Part shown: positions 1 through 6,242 of the stretch, in pieces
Layout: every line of letters begins with the position of its first letter
Position numbering within the stretch: position 1 is the first letter of the stretch
DNA from: JAYRWN01 sp041917975
GTDB lineage: Bacteria; Bacteroidota; Bacteroidia; Chitinophagales; Saprospiraceae
Assembly (NCBI GenBank): GCA_041917975.1
Contig: JAYRWN010000344.1
Coordinates: 1 to 7,126, forward strand
Length of the DNA: 7,126 nt
Direction of reading: 5' to 3'
Notes under the pieces: model-generated
What the model was told of the DNA's origin: nothing
Databases searched by the model: none
What the model saw: the letters and a program-made list of their open reading frames with translations, nothing else
Made by a program: the position numbers and the translations under genes

Positions 1-1859
1 ATTATTTTATTGACGACCTGTGTATGTATCGCACCGGCTGTTTTGACTGTGCCGTAACCAGTGAGGATGTTGAGGTTTGTATTTATCCGGGTAACACCCA
101 TGTCAATGCCGATTGTGCCACTTGTGCCGGTTACACCGTAGAAGAATGGGGTGCTAATAATTGCGGCCCAAATTACGATAAAGTGACTTTTGAATTTGGT
201 CAGGTCTGTGGTCAGCCCATGGACGAATTATTGGTGCCGGTAAAAGTGTATAATTTCTCTAACATTACTGCGGCCAGTTTTACGTTGGAAGTACTTTTTC
301 CTGAGGTAGTCCAGATAATCGGAATGGCTACGGTCAACCTCTTCGGAGATATCGGGTTTCATGAAACTACTCCCGGAAAAGTTTTTACGTTTACCTGGCT
401 CAACGAGGAAGGCCTGTCTTATCCGGACGGCACTACCTTATTTTCCATCGGGGTGAAATTATTAGGTTCCGAAGGGATGACCGAAAATCTCCATATTGTT
501 AACCATCCGGTGGGTACCTCAGTTTATCAAAATGGCAACCTGGTGGACCATTTTATGCGCCTGGGCAGCGTGTGTATTGGTACACCCGGGAAATTTGTAG
601 AGGGAGAAGCACGCACCTTTACCAACAAAAAAATTGGCCTACTGGGCATTTTTGGCATAAGTAATCCCCTGCCTCCTGCCGCCCCTTCCATCTATGAAGA
701 TTATGGTGGTGTTTATGGTTACCGGTTAAACGGACTCAGTAATACAGATAATCTCCAGGTGTATTGTTTTAAGCTCGTCCCGGATAATGTCCCGGATAGC
801 GGTATCCGTGAAGGTCTTGACCTGGGGGACCTGATTGTTTTGCGTAATCATATCCAAGGCCGCACTTTGTTTAATAAACCCGAACAGTACATTGCCGCAG
901 ATGTCATGCGATCCAATTCAATTAATAATGATGATTATCTTCTGCTGAAAAGTGTCCTCTTAGGTGAAAAACAATCTTTTGAATCCAACAATCCAAACGC
1001 CACTGACCCTTTGGACCCCTGGGTGTTCATCCCTACCACAGAAACGCTGACCATCGATAAAGCCATAAACCACACGTATCAAACCTTTCATGAAATTAAG
1101 CCATTTACAGCCAGCCTTACCGGTGTGGACTTTTGGGGGATTAAATTGGGTGACCTGAATTTTAGTTATGCTGCTTCAACCCTGGTTGCCCCGCTCAGCA
1201 CCCGCCAAACGACAGACCTAAGCTTACCGGCGCTGTCGGCTTTGCCACAAGGCCTCATCGCCTTGCCTTTGGCGATTAATCATGGAACGGATGTACAGGG
1301 CCTGGATCTCGAATTGCGCTGGGATCCTGCGACAGCCGAATTCATAACTTTAACGGATGTGCATGAGCTATTTCCCTTGGATCAGTGGTCTGTCGATGAT
1401 GCAGGCACTTCTTCCGGGTTATTGAAAATAAAATGGCTTGGTGCGGATCAACCGGTAAACGTTCAAGGACGGATAGCTTCTCTACAATTCAAGGCTCTAG
1501 GCCATCCCGGCGAAATGACCGCGGTGGAAATAACCTCAGCAAATATTTATGACCATACGGGCCAAGTATTATCTGCTGCTCTCAGTCACGGTTCCATAAA
1601 TATTACCAATAAAAAAACTCCCACTCAAAACGAGGTAGTTTTATACCCCAACCCCGCCCAAGGTTATCTGAATATTTCCGGACTTTCTGAAGGCGATGAA
1701 GTGGAATATCTCATCAATACATTGGGCCAAAAAACTCAGCTGCGTTGGACCGGACAAACCGGCTACGTGCTCAATACCAGTTCTTTTAATAGCGGGATGT
1801 ATTATCTGGTTACCCGGAAATCCGGGCAGCGCATTGTTAAACCGGTCATCATCCGCTAA
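1..1859 (+). CDS. T9SS-exported multidomain protein with cohesin-like and dockerin-like modules, 5'-truncated
   Basis: This is the C-terminal part of a large surface or secreted protein. The frame stays open to the window edge (residues before the first Met read YFIDDLC), so the ATG at 24 is internal and the true start lies upstream. Counting from that Met: residues 1-62 are Cys-rich (C6, C9, C19, C31, C34, C47, C62), suiting an extracellular disulfide-bonded segment. Residues about 52-186 and 395-530 resemble cohesin-type beta-sandwiches. Residues about 225-377 match the Bacteroidota dockerin-like module: two EF-hand-like loops (D258/D266/D269 and D293/N301/D304), an AADV motif, then IKLGD at 373. 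Residues 537-611 form a T9SS type A sorting domain (YPNPAQGYLNIS at 541), ending in a short basic tail. The sorting domain is normally removed at the outer membrane, leaving the protein secreted or anchored. No catalytic domain is visible; it may lie upstream or be absent. Sorting domain very confident, fold assignments moderate. Confidence 0.93.
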   Translation, partial: YFIDDLCMYRTGCFDCAVTSEDVEVCIYPGNTHVNADCATCAGYTVEEWGANNCGPNYDKVTFEFGQVCGQPMDELLVPVKVYNFSNITAASFTLEVLFPEVVQIIGMATVNLFGDIGFHETTPGKVFTFTWLNEEGLSYPDGTTLFSIGVKLLGSEGMTENLHIVNHPVGTSVYQNGNLVDHFMRLGSVCIGTPGKFVEGEARTFTNKKIGLLGIFGISNPLPPAAPSIYEDYGGVYGYRLNGLSNTDNLQVYCFKLVPDNVPDSGIREGLDLGDLIVLRNHIQGRTLFNKPEQYIAADVMRSNSINNDDYLLLKSVLLGEKQSFESNNPNATDPLDPWVFIPTTETLTIDKAINHTYQTFHEIKPFTASLTGVDFWGIKLGDLNFSYAASTLVAPLSTRQTTDLSLPALSALPQGLIALPLAINHGTDVQGLDLELRWDPATAEFITLTDVHELFPLDQWSVDDAGTSSGLLKIKWLGADQPVNVQGRIASLQFKALGHPGEMTAVEITSANIYDHTGQVLSAALSHGSINITNKKTPTQNEVVLYPNPAQGYLNISGLSEGDEVEYLINTLGQKTQLRWTGQTGYVLNTSSFNSGMYYLVTRKSGQRIVKPVIIR

Positions 1860-1880
1860 CTCTTTACGATAAACAATCTC

Positions 1881-1915
1881 AAGGGCAGTGCGTTATTCTA
1901 CACTGCCCTTTTTTT
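1881..1915 (+). terminator. Rho-independent terminator of the T9SS protein gene
   Basis: A perfect 10-bp stem (AAGGGCAGTG at 1881-1890 pairing with CACTGCCCTT at 1901-1910) encloses a 10-nt loop. The run of seven T ends at 1915. It lies 21 bp after the TAA stop codon. The A/T pairs at the stem base give some bidirectional potential, but the T tract is on the plus strand and no converging gene ends close by, so it serves the upstream gene. Confidence 0.92.
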
Positions 1916-1989
1916 ATTATTTCCGCGACAAAATATTTACCCAGGAGTGGCAGAATGGAATAACTTGTTCCGCAACCAGAGGATACAAA

Positions 1990-2019
1990 TCGGTTAGCCA
2001 AATTTTTTTGGCTGGTCGA
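1990..2019 (+). repeat. Isolated hairpin with plus-strand G-U wobble pairs
   Basis: Positions 1990-2002 can pair with 2007-2019 around a TTTT loop. The inner seven pairs (AGCCAAA with TTTGGCT) are perfect, followed by three G-U wobbles and then three Watson-Crick pairs. The wobbles become A-C mismatches on the opposite strand, so if the structure is functional it would be as plus-strand RNA. No U tract follows, so it is not an intrinsic terminator. It lies about 75 bp beyond the terminator of the T9SS gene. Function unknown; chance formation in AT-rich DNA is possible. Confidence 0.4.
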
Positions 2020-2211
2020 AAATAAAGGACGACATAATTGTGCAACCCCTCTCTACATTACTTTGCTTATTATTTTCCAAGGTGGTATTAAATTATCAAA
2101 TAAATAATAATCGGAACGACAATAACTATTCACCAAAGAAATTTTGAAAAATAAATTTAAAACGATAATTACACATCACAGAATACGACTGTTATCATGA
2201 TATTGAATATT

Positions 2212-2280
2212 CCTGCCAGGGTCGAAGAATTATAGAACATGTTGCTTAAACCCACTCTAATATCAAATCCCTCCGGGATT
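2212..2280. repeat. REP-like pair of short palindromes
   Basis: Two palindromes lie 45 bp apart: CCTG-c-CAGG at 2212-2220 and AATCCC-tcc-GGGATT at 2266-2280. The second is a perfect 6-bp stem with a 3-nt loop. Short palindromes of the ATCCC/GGGAT type recur as dispersed intergenic repeats in many Bacteroidota genomes, and small IS200/RAYT-type elements use comparable hairpins. Linking this copy to such a family is inference from appearance, since only one copy is in the window. The position between two gene ends is typical of REP elements. Confidence 0.4.
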
Positions 2281-2432
2281 GTAATAAATAAATCTTCAAG
2301 GTGATCCACCGGATTGTTTTCCCAAAGGTTTTATTGATAAGGCACCATTGTCCTGGTTAGTTTATTCGCAAAAAAAATCATAAATAAAAATTCTTAAAAA
2401 TTCTGGTTCCTATAAATCCGAATCCTAATTTT

Positions 2433-3410
2433 CTATTGCTCCTTTTTCCACCATTGCGACCAACCGGTGCCGCGGGCCGGTCTGGTTTTGAGGGAGATAT
2501 CCACATAGATTATCGTGTCAGCCCGGACTCCAAATGGCGCCTGGATGATTTCTTTTCCGCCAGGGGCATAAGCCAGGGAATTACCAATACAATCCCAATC
2601 TTGCCAGGGACCGGCATTTATTTTCCCTACGTTACTAACCCCCACCACATAAAGGTCGAAACGTTTACTGACGTCTGCATATGGCCGGCGCCAGGTTTCT
2701 CCATAAGGCGTTTTTTGCTGATCAAAATCTGGCGGCACCGCCCAGGCACAGGGCGATAAAATCACATCTGCGCCCATATAGCCCAGGGCATGGGATAAAT
2801 TATTTCCGGCAGCAGTGGCATCCGCACAAATATACAATCCGAATGTACCCAGTGGAGTGGGTACTACGTTTAACCCGGAACCCTGAGCGTATAGGTCATG
2901 TGCTATATCCAATTCGTTGAGTTTGCGATGTTTTAAGATCACCTCACCGGCGGGGTTGATGATGATCGCACTGTTATAGGTGGCCGCACCATCTTTCTCT
3001 ATGACGCCGGCGCAGACATAAATTTGATTTTCTTTTGCAGCCTGCATTAAGGTTTGACAGACACGGCCGGCAGGGATATGTTCCGCTTTGGTTTTGGCCG
3101 CAGGATCGGTCCAGCCTAAGTCCATCGCCTCCGGCAATAATGCCAGGCTGGCGCCGGCCTGAGCTGCACTGCGAATCCGCTGCGTGGCCCGGCGCAGGTT
3201 TTGTTCTGGTTGTCCGGCATCCACCTGCATTTGTACCATAGCCAGTTTATAGATGTTTTTCTGCTCCATTTGGGCTGACATTTTCCAGGACGAAAAAAAT
3301 AAAAGCACAGCAAGGAAGTATTTACCCCCACTTCTTAAATCAGTAACACATTTTATGGTCCACATCATTATATTGGTTTTCTTGCCCGTATAAGGAAATA
3401 ATAACGTCAT
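2433..3410 (-). CDS. Exported nitrilase-superfamily carbon-nitrogen hydrolase
   Basis: This protein should hydrolyse a non-peptide C-N bond (amide or nitrile) with the Glu-Lys-Cys triad of the superfamily. The triad is visible as E94 (LLPEA), K163 (HRKLNEL) and C195 (YICADA), spaced as usual, and the alpha/beta body covers residues about 54-305. Most relatives are cytosolic, but here a hydrophobic stretch (YFLAVLLFF, 31-39) followed by SAQ at 45-47 indicates a signal peptide and a periplasmic or extracellular enzyme. The start is uncertain: from the ATG at 3410 the n-region is unusually long (30 residues), and the paired ATG codons at 3368 and 3365 give a more normal leader; none has a Shine-Dalgarno sequence. 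The gene follows the GH30-like gene by 58 bp on the same strand, suggesting co-transcription. The usual Arg-Phe-Pro after the catalytic Cys is replaced (ADATAAG), so the substrate cannot be named. Family assignment confident, substrate unknown. Confidence 0.93.
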   Translation of the reverse strand: MTLLFPYTGKKTNIMMWTIKCVTDLRSGGKYFLAVLLFFSSWKMSAQMEQKNIYKLAMVQMQVDAGQPEQNLRRATQRIRSAAQAGASLALLPEAMDLGWTDPAAKTKAEHIPAGRVCQTLMQAAKENQIYVCAGVIEKDGAATYNSAIIINPAGEVILKHRKLNELDIAHDLYAQGSGLNVVPTPLGTFGLYICADATAAGNNLSHALGYMGADVILSPCAWAVPPDFDQQKTPYGETWRRPYADVSKRFDLYVVGVSNVGKINAGPWQDWDCIGNSLAYAPGGKEIIQAPFGVRADTIIYVDISLKTRPARGTGWSQWWKKEQ

Positions 3411-3430
3411 TTTTTAACCATCTTTTAACC
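3409..3430 (-). repeat. Tandem 11-bp repeat at the start of the nitrilase-family gene
   Basis: On the minus strand two adjacent 11-mers, GGTTAAAAGAT and GGTTAAAAAAT, differ at one base. The second runs into the first ATG (3410-3408) of the gene. The first creates an out-of-frame ATG at 3421 that reads Met-Val-Lys-Lys-stop, with its TGA overlapping that ATG as ATGA. The arrangement could be a duplicated A-rich initiation region or an accident of local slippage. Confidence 0.5.
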
Positions 3431-3468
3431 TGTCTCATTCACTGGTCAGTTAAAATAAAGACCATTTT

Positions 3469-5439
3469 CTAGAAGCGCGCTCCTTCCGCCGGAGTTCCAT
3501 GACCCTCCAGGGTAATAAAACTGTTGGCTGGAGCCGTAAAACTGGCCTGTCCGTCGCGAACTATGACCTGTGGACGGGCGCTATGATTACTTTTTTTGTT
3601 GGTCACCACCATGGTTAAACGTTGGACTTCGACTGGCAATCCCTGGATGATCATAGGGCGGGTGGCACCATTATTCACCAGGTGGACGACATACATTTTT
3701 TTCTCCTGATCACCCAAAGCAGCACATTCTACCGCTTTTTTATTGACAGTGATGGGTAGCGCTTTTAAGTTTTCGGGCACCTGCGCCAATTGTTTAAAAT
3801 TCCAAAACCGTTGGGTAGGCATTAAGGGTAAATCATGATTGCCGAACACCCCACCCCCCATCAAGGGCGAATAATCGGCTGTAAGCTGCCATTGCAGGAT
3901 GGACTCGGGCTGACATAGGCGCAGCATACGCACATACAGATTAATTTCTTCCATGGCATAAGTCTCCTCCGCAAAGATATCCGGATAACGCCAGGCTCCC
4001 GCATCCATACTACCCTCCCCGACTAACAACGGGAGTCTTAATTTTTCAGCAACATTTTTCCAGTGCAGCAGATTTTCGTCCGCATACCCTCGCCAGGAAT
4101 GAAAAGACACCGCTCCCAGATATTCATGCGTAGATTTATCCTCCAAGGCCGGTTGGATGAAAGGCCAGCCGTGGGCATCCGCCGTATCACCCAATAACAA
4201 TTTGGTTTTTAAGCCTCGCTTGGTTAAATGCGCGCCAAGGCCCTTGATGAAAGCGGCATGTTCAGCGGGTTTTTGAAAAACATTAATGCCAAGGTCCGAT
4301 TCATTAAACGAGAACATGACAAACTCGAAGCCATATTTTTCCCTGGTGAATTGCAGATAATCCCCGATGGATTGATAAATCGCCTCCATTTTAGCCGGAT
4401 TCAAAGGATTGCCATGCGTACCGTCAGGATTGCGTCCCCAGCTGCGCGGGCCGGTAATGGCCCAATCCGGAGGAAACCAGGCCGATAATATTACCGGCAT
4501 GCCCAGGGAATCCAGACGTTTAGCCATGCGGATGGCCTGATCAGCGCGCGGATGAATTTTACCTTCCCTGGCCAATGAAAGAGGATTTGTTTTTTCCTCA
4601 CCATGCCAAAACATCCAGGGCATTTCCACCCGTCCCCAACGCACCGGCAGGTTGTTCAGACAATAATCAATAACCGGGGGATCGGTCTGAGGATTTTGCA
4701 ACCGGAAATTGCCCCCAAATCCCTTAAAAGGCCGGCCAAATGGCCCTGGTTCCAGGGAAACGGTTACCGGTGAACGGTCCACTAAACCGCTGGCATGAAT
4801 GGTAAAATTTTTATAACCGGATGTGCCTTTAATCAAATATCCGGTCATCAGGGCAAAATATACTTCCAGATCACCCTGCATATTTTTTCGCATGACTATT
4901 TCGGTTCCTTCATTAATCAGCACGTCCAGTTGTCGCAGCTCACTGCGCACTTTAATGCCTTTGGCCGCACCGCGCAACAATTCCGTCCCGCTGGAAGGTA
5001 CAGCTGTGGATATGGTCAACGGTGTCGGGTCCACCAGTTGTATTTTGGCATCGCCGAATTTGCCGGCCGGCAAATCAAGCATAAAAAACATGCCGATGAT
5101 CTGAGTATCGCGCTGACACTGATATTGCAAGCGCACTGTCGCGTGTCCGGAACCAAGGTCTTCCACAGTTTGCTCATAAAAAAAACTGTCGATGGATACA
5201 CTCGTAAACTGGGTTTGACCATCGCGGCGGTAATGATAGGTGGCCCGTTCTTTAGCAGTTTTTCGCACCACCGACCAGGTTGGCCCGACTAAACCGAGCG
5301 AACTATTCAATTCCATCAACTCTCCGTCCACCCGGATACCGCTGATATTACTCCATGGCGCCACTTCCGGTTGAGCGGATAAACGCATGGATAGAGTAAA
5401 AAAGAGAATAAAAAGGCAATTTTGACGAGCTTGAAACAT
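3469..5439 (-). CDS. Exported GH30-like clan GH-A glycoside hydrolase
   Basis: This is a probable retaining glycosidase of 656 residues. Residues 1-23 form a signal peptide (hydrophobic core about 8-17, cleavage after SAQ). Residues about 24-235 are a beta-rich N-terminal domain that I do not recognise. The (beta/alpha)8 barrel begins near FKGFGGNF (238-245), resembling the GH30 family opening. AWFPPDW (320-326) parallels the GH30 Ser-Pro-Trp-Ser-Pro-Pro segment. FSFNESD carries the Asn379-Glu380 pair expected of the clan GH-A acid/base, and LLVGEGS gives Glu475 as likely nucleophile. QWQ at 516-518 fits strand 8. Residues about 555-645 look like the C-terminal beta-sandwich typical of GH30. 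It is longer than usual GH30 enzymes (about 450-500 residues) because of the N-terminal domain. It is the first gene of a pair with the nitrilase-family gene and is transcribed divergently from the DoxX gene. Clan confident; the exact family and substrate are not, and GH30 could prove to be a related unclassified group. Confidence 0.92.
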   Translation of the reverse strand: MFQARQNCLFILFFTLSMRLSAQPEVAPWSNISGIRVDGELMELNSSLGLVGPTWSVVRKTAKERATYHYRRDGQTQFTSVSIDSFFYEQTVEDLGSGHATVRLQYQCQRDTQIIGMFFMLDLPAGKFGDAKIQLVDPTPLTISTAVPSSGTELLRGAAKGIKVRSELRQLDVLINEGTEIVMRKNMQGDLEVYFALMTGYLIKGTSGYKNFTIHASGLVDRSPVTVSLEPGPFGRPFKGFGGNFRLQNPQTDPPVIDYCLNNLPVRWGRVEMPWMFWHGEEKTNPLSLAREGKIHPRADQAIRMAKRLDSLGMPVILSAWFPPDWAITGPRSWGRNPDGTHGNPLNPAKMEAIYQSIGDYLQFTREKYGFEFVMFSFNESDLGINVFQKPAEHAAFIKGLGAHLTKRGLKTKLLLGDTADAHGWPFIQPALEDKSTHEYLGAVSFHSWRGYADENLLHWKNVAEKLRLPLLVGEGSMDAGAWRYPDIFAEETYAMEEINLYVRMLRLCQPESILQWQLTADYSPLMGGGVFGNHDLPLMPTQRFWNFKQLAQVPENLKALPITVNKKAVECAALGDQEKKMYVVHLVNNGATRPMIIQGLPVEVQRLTMVVTNKKSNHSARPQVIVRDGQASFTAPANSFITLEGHGTPAEGARF

Positions 5440-5529
5440 AGACTGGAGGCTTATTTAAAGTAACAAATTAGGAGATTGTAGAAAAAAACAGCATATTCTT
5501 TTTCCATAATCTCAATATTCCTTAATTTT

Positions 5530-5545
5530 ATTGGATCGTATCAAT
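5530..5545. promoter_or_regulatory. Operator-like palindrome in the divergent control region
   Basis: The 16-bp site has the form ATTG-N3-CG-N3-CAAT, with ATTG at 5530-5533 and CAAT at 5542-5545. A palindrome with a central CG is the general form of LacI-family operators. It lies about 90 bp upstream of the GH30-like start and about 155 bp upstream of the DoxX start, where a shared regulator could act. Only ten bases define the symmetry, so chance occurrence in this 259-bp interval is quite possible. No regulator gene is in the window. Confidence 0.2.
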
Positions 5546-5638
5546 TGACCATTTGCTATTTACTGCAATATCAGGCTCACAGGGGCAACGGAAGTAAGAT
5601 ATGGGTCTACTGTGGTAGTGATGTAAGTCATTGGTGTT

Positions 5639-5646
5639 TAGCTTTG
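5639..5646 (+). promoter_or_regulatory. Candidate Bacteroidota -7 promoter element for the DoxX gene
   Basis: TAGCTTTG matches the Bacteroidota primary sigma factor -7 consensus TAnnTTTG exactly. It lies 52 bp before the ATG at 5699, which would give a leader of roughly 45 nt. No convincing TTG -33 element occurs at the normal spacing upstream, which lowers confidence. The rest of 5440-5698 holds no gene, and no exact reverse match to this consensus was found for the GH30-like gene. Confidence 0.35.
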
Positions 5647-5698
5647 TCAATGGATATTTTTAGCAATTTGAACTATTTAACAATTAATAACTATACTT

Positions 5699-6193
5699 AT
5701 GAACAATGATACTTACACCAAGGGCCAGTTGTGGGTCTTGGTCTTGTTGCGTTTGCTGATCGGTTGGCATTTCCTTTATGAAGGAATAGTAAAATTATGG
5801 AACACCAATTGGTCGGCAGCTGGATATTTGGTTGATTCGAAAGGCTGGTTTGCCAAGATGTTCGCCACCATGGCCTCCAACCCGGATACTGTAAAAGTGA
5901 TTGACGTACTCAATGTCTGGGGTCTGATTTTGGTCGGTTTAGGTTTATTAACCGGTTTTTTGATGCGCCCGGCTATTATTGGCGGCATTGTACTATTGCT
6001 GTTCTATTATTTGTCCCATCCTCCGCTTATCGGATACACCTTTGCTATGCCTAGCGAAGGCAGTTACCTGATTGTCAATAAGAATTTGATCGAAGCGGCT
6101 GCGTTGGCTATTCTGTATGTGTTTCCTACCAGCCATATCATCGGTATGGATCGGATTTTAGCCGGGTGGTTTAAAAAACCAGCCACTGCGTAA
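5699..6193 (+). CDS. DoxX-family inner-membrane protein
   Basis: This small membrane protein (164 residues) belongs to the DoxX/DoxD-like family. Four hydrophobic segments are visible, at about 11-29, 67-88, 91-106 and 128-147. The first carries the family pattern LRLLIGWHFLYEGIVKL, and the last follows NKNLIEAAALAILY, a typical DoxX final helix with its preceding Asn-Lys-Asn. An extra segment of about 35 residues (33-66), likely periplasmic, separates helices 1 and 2. Members are linked variously to thiosulfate:quinone oxidation or oxidative-stress complexes, but the biochemical role of most is unsettled and no function is assigned here. The gene lies 49 bp before the Gfo/Idh/MocA gene on the same strand, a likely two-gene operon, suggesting that the membrane protein serves the exported oxidoreductase, for instance in electron transfer; this is inference. 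The ATG at 5699 follows an A/T-rich leader without Shine-Dalgarno sequence, normal for the phylum. Confidence 0.9.
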   Translation: MNNDTYTKGQLWVLVLLRLLIGWHFLYEGIVKLWNTNWSAAGYLVDSKGWFAKMFATMASNPDTVKVIDVLNVWGLILVGLGLLTGFLMRPAIIGGIVLLLFYYLSHPPLIGYTFAMPSEGSYLIVNKNLIEAAALAILYVFPTSHIIGMDRILAGWFKKPATA

Positions 6194-6242
6194 CCAGATT
6201 ATATCATTAATTCAATTCTTCAAAAAATTCATCTAACTAATT

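Larger units (their letters stand above)
1917..2432. other. AT-rich intergenic region without a recognisable gene
   Basis: About 516 bp lie between the terminator of the T9SS gene and the 3' end of the minus-strand nitrilase-family gene. All frames are broken by frequent stops, and no tRNA or other known RNA fold was recognised. It contains a 13-bp hairpin (1990-2019) and two palindromes (2212-2220 and 2266-2280), listed separately. The stretch at about 2380-2402 is very A-rich and contains a repeated AAAATTCT. On the minus strand, no clear stem followed by a U tract was found after the stop at 2433, so the terminator of the nitrilase-family gene was not identified. Because the genes on either side end toward this region, it is mostly 3'-flanking DNA rather than a promoter region. 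Confidence 0.7.

Noticed and set aside
2288..2382. Short plus-strand frame without a start codon, reading QGDPPDCFPKGFIDKAP and ending at a TAA
   Set aside because: It is about 30 codons long with an in-frame stop just upstream and no ATG. It could be a gene remnant, but no family could be recognised.
2436..3241. Several plus-strand frames across the nitrilase-family gene
   Set aside because: They are antisense to a gene with an intact catalytic triad; their compositions (rich in Pro, Arg and His) are typical of shadow frames.
3443..3464. Inverted repeat TGGTC-N12-GACCA between the GH30-like and nitrilase-family genes
   Set aside because: The stem has only five pairs, the loop is 12 nt, and no U tract follows on the minus strand. 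It is too weak to call an internal terminator or processing site.
4795..5292. Plus-strand open frame of 165 codons
   Set aside because: It is antisense to the N-terminal half of the GH30-like gene, overlaps another shadow frame, and shows no domain or plausible initiation context.
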